Origin: Oscillospiraceae bacterium
Lineage (GTDB): Bacteria; Bacillota; Clostridia; Oscillospirales; Acutalibacteraceae
Length of the DNA stretch: 9,167 nucleotides
Direction of reading: 5' to 3'
Assembly: GCA_003505905.1 (NCBI GenBank)
Contig: DNXM01000043.1
Span: forward strand, 1,172 to 10,338
Shown: in pieces, positions 6,127 to 9,167 of the stretch
How positions within the stretch are numbered: the first letter of the stretch is position 1
Layout of the letters: the number at the start of each line of letters is the position of its first letter
Made by a program: the position numbers and the translations under genes
Notes under the pieces: model-generated
Database searches by the model: none
What the model saw: only the letters and a program-made list of their open reading frames with translations
Told to the model about the DNA's origin: nothing

Positions 6127-7020
6127 TTAAAAGGTTTTAACCAAATCCTTCAAATATGCCTTGAATTCATCGCCGATTTCCTTGTGGTTCAAAGCAACCT
6201 CGCAGTTGGCCTTCATAATGCCGAGCTTGTTGCCCATGTCGTAACGGGTGCCGATAAAATCAACCGCCGTCAGCTTGCCCTCGCCTGCCAAATGGTTCAT
6301 GGCGTCGGTAAGGAACAGCTCCTGACCTTCTTCGATTTGGGTCATGTAGTATTCAAGCAAGCCAAAGGTTTCGGGCGGCAAAATCACACGGCCGAGAATG
6401 GAGAAGCAGGACATAATCTGCTCTTCCGTCGGCTTTTCGATGATTTTGTGAACATTCATCGTTCTCTCTTCGCCTGCAATCGGGGTAACATCCAAGCTGC
6501 AATACTTGGAAACATCCTTGCGGGGAACTTCCTTGACACCGACGGTGCCGCAGCCGAACTTTTCGTAAGCGTCGCAAAGCTGTTCGGTAACGGTGGGCTT
6601 GCCCGGCTCGGTGATGATGACATCGTCACCGTAAAGCACGGCAAACGGCTCGTTGCCGACAAAGGATTTGGCGCACAAAACAGCGTGACCCAAGCCCTTG
6701 GTGACCTTTTGACGGATGAAATAAACATTGGCAAGCTCGGAAACCGCCTTCACCTCGTCATAAATATCTTTTTTGGAGGGATTGTCCTTAAGCTTGGTTT
6801 CCAGCTCAAAGGCGTGGTCAAAGTGGTCTTCAATAACACCCTTGCCACGGTTGGTAATCACCAAAATATCCTCGATGCCTGCAGCAACCGCTTCTTCGAC
6901 AATGTACTGAATGGCAGGCTTGTCCACAATGTTGAGCATTTCTTTCGGCACGGCTTTGGATGCCGGCAAAACTCTCGTGCCCAATCCTGCCGCCGGGATA
7001 ATCGCTTTTTTGATTTTCAT
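6127..7020 (-). CDS. galU: UTP--glucose-1-phosphate uridylyltransferase
   Basis: The enzyme makes UDP-glucose and pyrophosphate from UTP and glucose-1-phosphate in the cytoplasm. UDP-glucose feeds glycolipids, teichoic acid decoration, capsule and galactose use. The 297-residue length matches the bacterial family. Visible motifs are the nucleotide-binding loop AAGLGTR (10-16), KAVPKEML (22-29), QKVTKGLGHAV (104-114), the metal/nucleotide aspartates in YGDDV (130-134), IIEKP (193-197) and GTRYDMGNKLG (277-287), all typical of GalU. AAAGGA (7030-7035) lies 9 bases before the ATG. It follows the RING/DUF2628 gene by 37 bp on the same strand with no terminator between, so it is probably cotranscribed. 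It may supply sugar for the glycopolymer that the nearby LCP enzyme transfers, but this link is inference only. Confidence 0.96.
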   Translation of the reverse strand: MKIKKAIIPAAGLGTRVLPASKAVPKEMLNIVDKPAIQYIVEEAVAAGIEDILVITNRGKGVIEDHFDHAFELETKLKDNPSKKDIYDEVKAVSELANVYFIRQKVTKGLGHAVLCAKSFVGNEPFAVLYGDDVIITEPGKPTVTEQLCDAYEKFGCGTVGVKEVPRKDVSKYCSLDVTPIAGEERTMNVHKIIEKPTEEQIMSCFSILGRVILPPETFGLLEYYMTQIEEGQELFLTDAMNHLAGEGKLTAVDFIGTRYDMGNKLGIMKANCEVALNHKEIGDEFKAYLKDLVKTF

Positions 7021-7057
7021 GGGAAATCATCCTTTCGGTTCATGTATTTGAAAAATT

Positions 7058-8062
7058 TTATTGATTAAGGAAGCTGAACAGTGTAAAAACCGCCTCGCTG
7101 ATAAGATAAGAGCCGAAGCCCCACAGCAGTGACGCACCGCCCTTGCGGAACAAAATCGCCTGCACCGTGCGCTCGTCCGTGTTGTTTTCCCGCACGGTAG
7201 TAATGTCTTTTTTCATTCTGCGAATATAAAGTGCATCCGCTATGCAGCCTGAAATCAAGCCGATGCCCAAAAAGCGTGCCAAGCCGAACAGAGCAACGGG
7301 CAACAGCGCCTTTTTGTTTTTTTGCACGATGCCCGAAACCGCCTGCACCGCCTGCTCCTGCTGTTCGGTGCTGATGGCGGCGCTTGTTTCTTCGCCCTCT
7401 TCGATGCCGAGTGCTTCGTTGTATGCGCTTCGTACCTCTTCCATGACTTTATCCGCCTTTGCTTCAAACGGCACGGCGGCGAGCGTTAACGCAATGAAAA
7501 CGCCGAGCAAAACAGCGCCGGGCTTGTATAGCTTGCGGTAGAAAAACCAAAACGGCGAAAAGAGGAAAGCCGCCCAGTTGAAGGTCAGCTTCTGCCCCAG
7601 CTCACACTTGCGGCATTTTTTGATGTAGCTTGTGCCGCCCGTGCGGCAATACAGCGCAATATCGCCCGACTTCATGCCGCACAGCTCTTCGTTCGGGTCA
7701 AATCCCTCACGAAAACGGGCAATCGGCGGCTCTCCCGTAATGAACGGCACCAACAGCGCACCGCAGTCGGGGCAGCGAAGCGTGCCGTTGGGCGACACCT
7801 TGCCGCAATCGGGGCAGACAATGTCCAAGCCTTTGTTGTTTTCTTTGGGCTGCTGCGGCTCCTCGGGCTGAGACTCCGGTTGCGTCGGCTCGGTTTTTTT
7901 CCAAACAAAATCGGTTCCGTGTTTTTCTTCGTTGGCACAATGCCCGTGGGCAAACCAACACGCACGGTGGTGCGGCGTTGCACATTCGGGGCAAACAACG
8001 ATGTCGTCACCATCGGCAAAGAGATTCCCGCAATAGGGGCACATTTCGCCTTCGTATCTCAT
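7058..8062 (-). CDS. RING-like finger, zinc ribbon and DUF2628 membrane protein
   Basis: This is a multi-domain protein of unknown function with 334 residues. The N-terminal finger has CPYC (8, 11), CPEC (24, 27), HH (31-32), C35 and C42, spaced like the prokaryotic RING finger family. A Pro/Glu/Gln-rich linker follows (about 58-77), then a zinc ribbon CPDC...CPDC (83, 86, 97, 100). A further pair C150/C153 precedes a DUF2628-like core with NWAAFLFSPFWFFYRKLYKPG (162-182) and about four membrane segments (162-176, 181-197, 252-275, 308-330). I chose the ATG at 8062 because GGAGGA (8071-8076) is 8 bases upstream. The in-frame ATG at 8098 has no ribosome site and lies upstream of the start point expected from the promoter at 8099-8127. 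It is first in a probable operon with galU. A role in envelope sensing or protein quality control would be a guess. Confidence 0.85.
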   Translation of the reverse strand: MRYEGEMCPYCGNLFADGDDIVVCPECATPHHRACWFAHGHCANEEKHGTDFVWKKTEPTQPESQPEEPQQPKENNKGLDIVCPDCGKVSPNGTLRCPDCGALLVPFITGEPPIARFREGFDPNEELCGMKSGDIALYCRTGGTSYIKKCRKCELGQKLTFNWAAFLFSPFWFFYRKLYKPGAVLLGVFIALTLAAVPFEAKADKVMEEVRSAYNEALGIEEGEETSAAISTEQQEQAVQAVSGIVQKNKKALLPVALFGLARFLGIGLISGCIADALYIRRMKKDITTVRENNTDERTVQAILFRKGGASLLWGFGSYLISEAVFTLFSFLNQ

Positions 8063-8098
8063 TTTCCATTTCCTCCGAAACATTCTTGTTTCCCCCAT

Positions 8099-8127
8099 AT
8101 TTTACACAGTTTCACACACAATTTCAA
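8099..8127 (-). promoter_or_regulatory. Promoter for the RING/DUF2628-galU operon
   Basis: On the minus strand, TTGAAA (8122-8127) and TAAAAT (8099-8104) are separated by 17 bases, five of six matches each to the sigma-A consensus. Transcription should begin near 8092, leaving a leader of about 30 bases before the ATG at 8062. Confidence 0.65.
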
Positions 8128-8176
8128 GAATTCTGCGCCATTATTTTGAAAGATTTACAAAAATCCGCTCTTTGTC

Positions 8177-8205
8177 TTTACTTATGCGTCAAAATAGGTT
8201 AAAAT
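8177..8205 (+). promoter_or_regulatory. Probable promoter of prfB
   Basis: TTTACT (8177-8182, four of six to consensus) and TAAAAT (8200-8205, five of six) are 17 bases apart. The start point would be near 8212, about 45 bases before the prfB ATG. It diverges from the promoter at 8099-8127, with about 50 bp between the two -35 boxes. Confidence 0.5.
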
Positions 8206-8227
8206 ATAGACTGAAAAATAATGGAAT

Positions 8228-8241
8228 CCGTGTTTTCACGG
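8228..8241 (+). promoter_or_regulatory. Small leader hairpin next to the prfB ribosome binding site
   Basis: CCGTG (8228-8232), loop TTTT and CACGG (8237-8241) form a 5-bp stem whose 3' arm runs into the GGGGAAGGA ribosome site (8240-8248). It is too short to call a regulator with confidence, but it may tune access to the site. Confidence 0.3.
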
Positions 8242-8256
8242 GGAAGGATACCTTTT

Positions 8257-9167
8257 ATGCTTCAATTTGAAGAACTCCGTTTGGAATTGTTAGAAAACGA
8301 AAAACCATTGGCCGAGCTGGCAGAAGCACTCGGCTTGGAAGAAATGAAAAAAGAAATTGCCGTGCTCGAGGAGCAGACGGCAGCCCCGAATTTTTGGGAC
8401 GATTTGAAAAACGCACAAAAAGTTCAGCAACAGGTCAGCGGCTTAAAAAACAAAGTCGAATCCTATGAACGGCTGAAAACCGATTACGAGGATGCGCTGA
8501 TGATGATTGAGCTTTCCGATGAGGAAGGGGACGAATCCATGTTCCCCGACTGCCGTGAAAGCGTTGACAAAATCAAGCGTGAGCTTGACAAGCAAACGCT
8601 CAGCACCCTGCTCAGCGGTGAATACGACGGCAAAAACGCTCTGCTCACCTTCCACGCAGGCGCAGGCGGCACCGAGGCACAGGATTGGGTGTCCATGCTG
8701 GTCAGAATGTATATGCACTGGGGCGAACAGCACGGCTATAAGGTTTCCATGCCCGACTTTTTGGACGGTGACGAGGCAGGCTTAAAATCCGCCGTTCTGC
8801 ACATCGAAGGCGAAAACGCCTACGGCTATATGAAGAGCGAAAACGGCGTTCACCGTTTGGTTCGTGTTTCTCCGTTTGATGCATCGGGTCGCCGCCACAC
8901 CTCGTTTGCTTCGCTTGAGGTTATGCCCGAAATTGACGACACGATTGAAATTGATTTGAATATGGACGATGTCAAAATGGATGTTTACCGTGCCAGCGGT
9001 GCCGGCGGCCAGAAGGTCAACAAAACCTCCTCTGCCGTTCGTTTGACCCACATCCCCACGGGCATTGTCACCTCCTGCCAGGTGGAGCGCAGTCAGACCC
9101 AAAACCGTGAAGTGGCACTTCGTATGCTCAAATCCAAGCTCCTCGAAATCAAAGAGAGAGAGCATCT
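8257..9167 (+). CDS. prfB: Peptide chain release factor 2, 3' end outside the window, no frameshift site
   Basis: RF2 recognises UGA and UAA stop codons on the ribosome and releases the finished protein. The first 303 residues are visible. A coiled N-terminal domain is followed by the PCRF region with [12 protein letters not shown] (about 133-144), the SPF tripeptide that reads the stop codon (about 208-210, in RVSPFDASG), which marks RF2 rather than RF1 (PxT), and the catalytic GGQ (about 249-251, in [10 protein letters not shown]). AAGGA (8244-8248) lies 8 bases before the ATG. An in-frame ATG at 8221 has no good ribosome site and would add 12 residues not found in RF2. The N-terminal frame is continuous, with no in-frame UGA and no preceding AGGGGG-type site near codon 25, so the usual autoregulatory +1 frameshift is absent. 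The rest of the gene is cut off by the window end. Confidence 0.96.
   Translation, partial: MLQFEELRLELLENEKPLAELAEALGLEEMKKEIAVLEEQTAAPNFWDDLKNAQKVQQQVSGLKNKVESYERLKTDYEDALMMIELSDEEGDESMFPDCRESVDKIKRELDKQTLSTLLSGEYDGKNALLTFHAGAGGTEAQDWVSMLVRMYMHWGEQHGYKVSMPDFLDGDEAGLKSAVLHIEGENAYGYMKSENGVHRLVRVSPFDASGRRHTSFASLEVMPEIDDTIEIDLNMDDVKMDVYRASGAGGQKVNKTSSAVRLTHIPTGIVTSCQVERSQTQNREVALRMLKSKLLEIKEREH

Noticed and set aside
5595..6140. Plus-strand frame opposite the CAP lipoprotein, rich in V/F
   Set aside because: It is the complement of the Thr/Lys-rich linker; its hydrophobic look is the mirror of ACC/ACA/AAA codons.
6121..7068. Long + strand reading frame of 315 codons opposite galU
   Set aside because: It lies antisense to a full-length, motif-complete GalU and has no recognisable motif; long antisense frames over galU follow from codon bias.
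8221..8256. Longer prfB start at 8221
   Set aside because: It is in frame, but lacks a ribosome site; the ATG at 8257 has AAGGA at good spacing and matches RF2 N-termini.

Overview
The window looks like chromosomal DNA of a Gram-positive, low-to-mid GC anaerobe, most likely a Clostridia/Oscillospirales (Ruminococcus-like) gut bacterium. The pointers are strong Shine-Dalgarno sites, consensus sigma-A promoters, a class B sortase, an LCP protein, Thr-Thr-Lys-rich linkers on exported proteins and a RING/DUF2628 membrane protein. The taxonomic call is inference from gene content. No mobile element, CRISPR array, tRNA or rRNA was seen, and no gene-free stretch exceeds about 200 bp.

Left part (1-2242, + strand): the 3' part of an ABC transporter ATPase, overlapping by 11 bp a large two-half ABC-2 type permease. 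Together they form an exporter of unknown substrate.

Centre (2270-5039, + strand): a consensus promoter (TTGACA, 17 bp, TATAAT with an extended -10) drives three cell-surface genes that end at a strong terminator. The first is a small surface protein made almost only of a Thr-rich stretch and nine D-x-N-G-T repeats, with a C-terminal sortase-like sorting signal (APGTG). The second is a class B sortase. The third, overlapping the sortase by 26 bp, is an LCP (LytR-CpsA-Psr) glycopolymer transferase. The likely reading is a self-contained unit in which a repeat protein is anchored to the wall by its own sortase and perhaps decorated with glycopolymer by the LCP enzyme. This is the most interesting part of the window.

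Right-centre (5129-8104, - strand): from a promoter at 8099-8127 run a RING-like/zinc-ribbon/DUF2628 membrane protein and galU (UDP-glucose synthesis), ending at a strong terminator at 6077-6110. Beyond it lies a CAP-domain lipoprotein with a Thr-rich linker, which converges on the LCP gene at a terminator usable from both sides.

Right end (8177-9167, + strand): divergently transcribed prfB (peptide chain release factor 2), truncated by the window end. Its reading frame is continuous, so it lacks the programmed +1 frameshift that most bacterial prfB genes carry.
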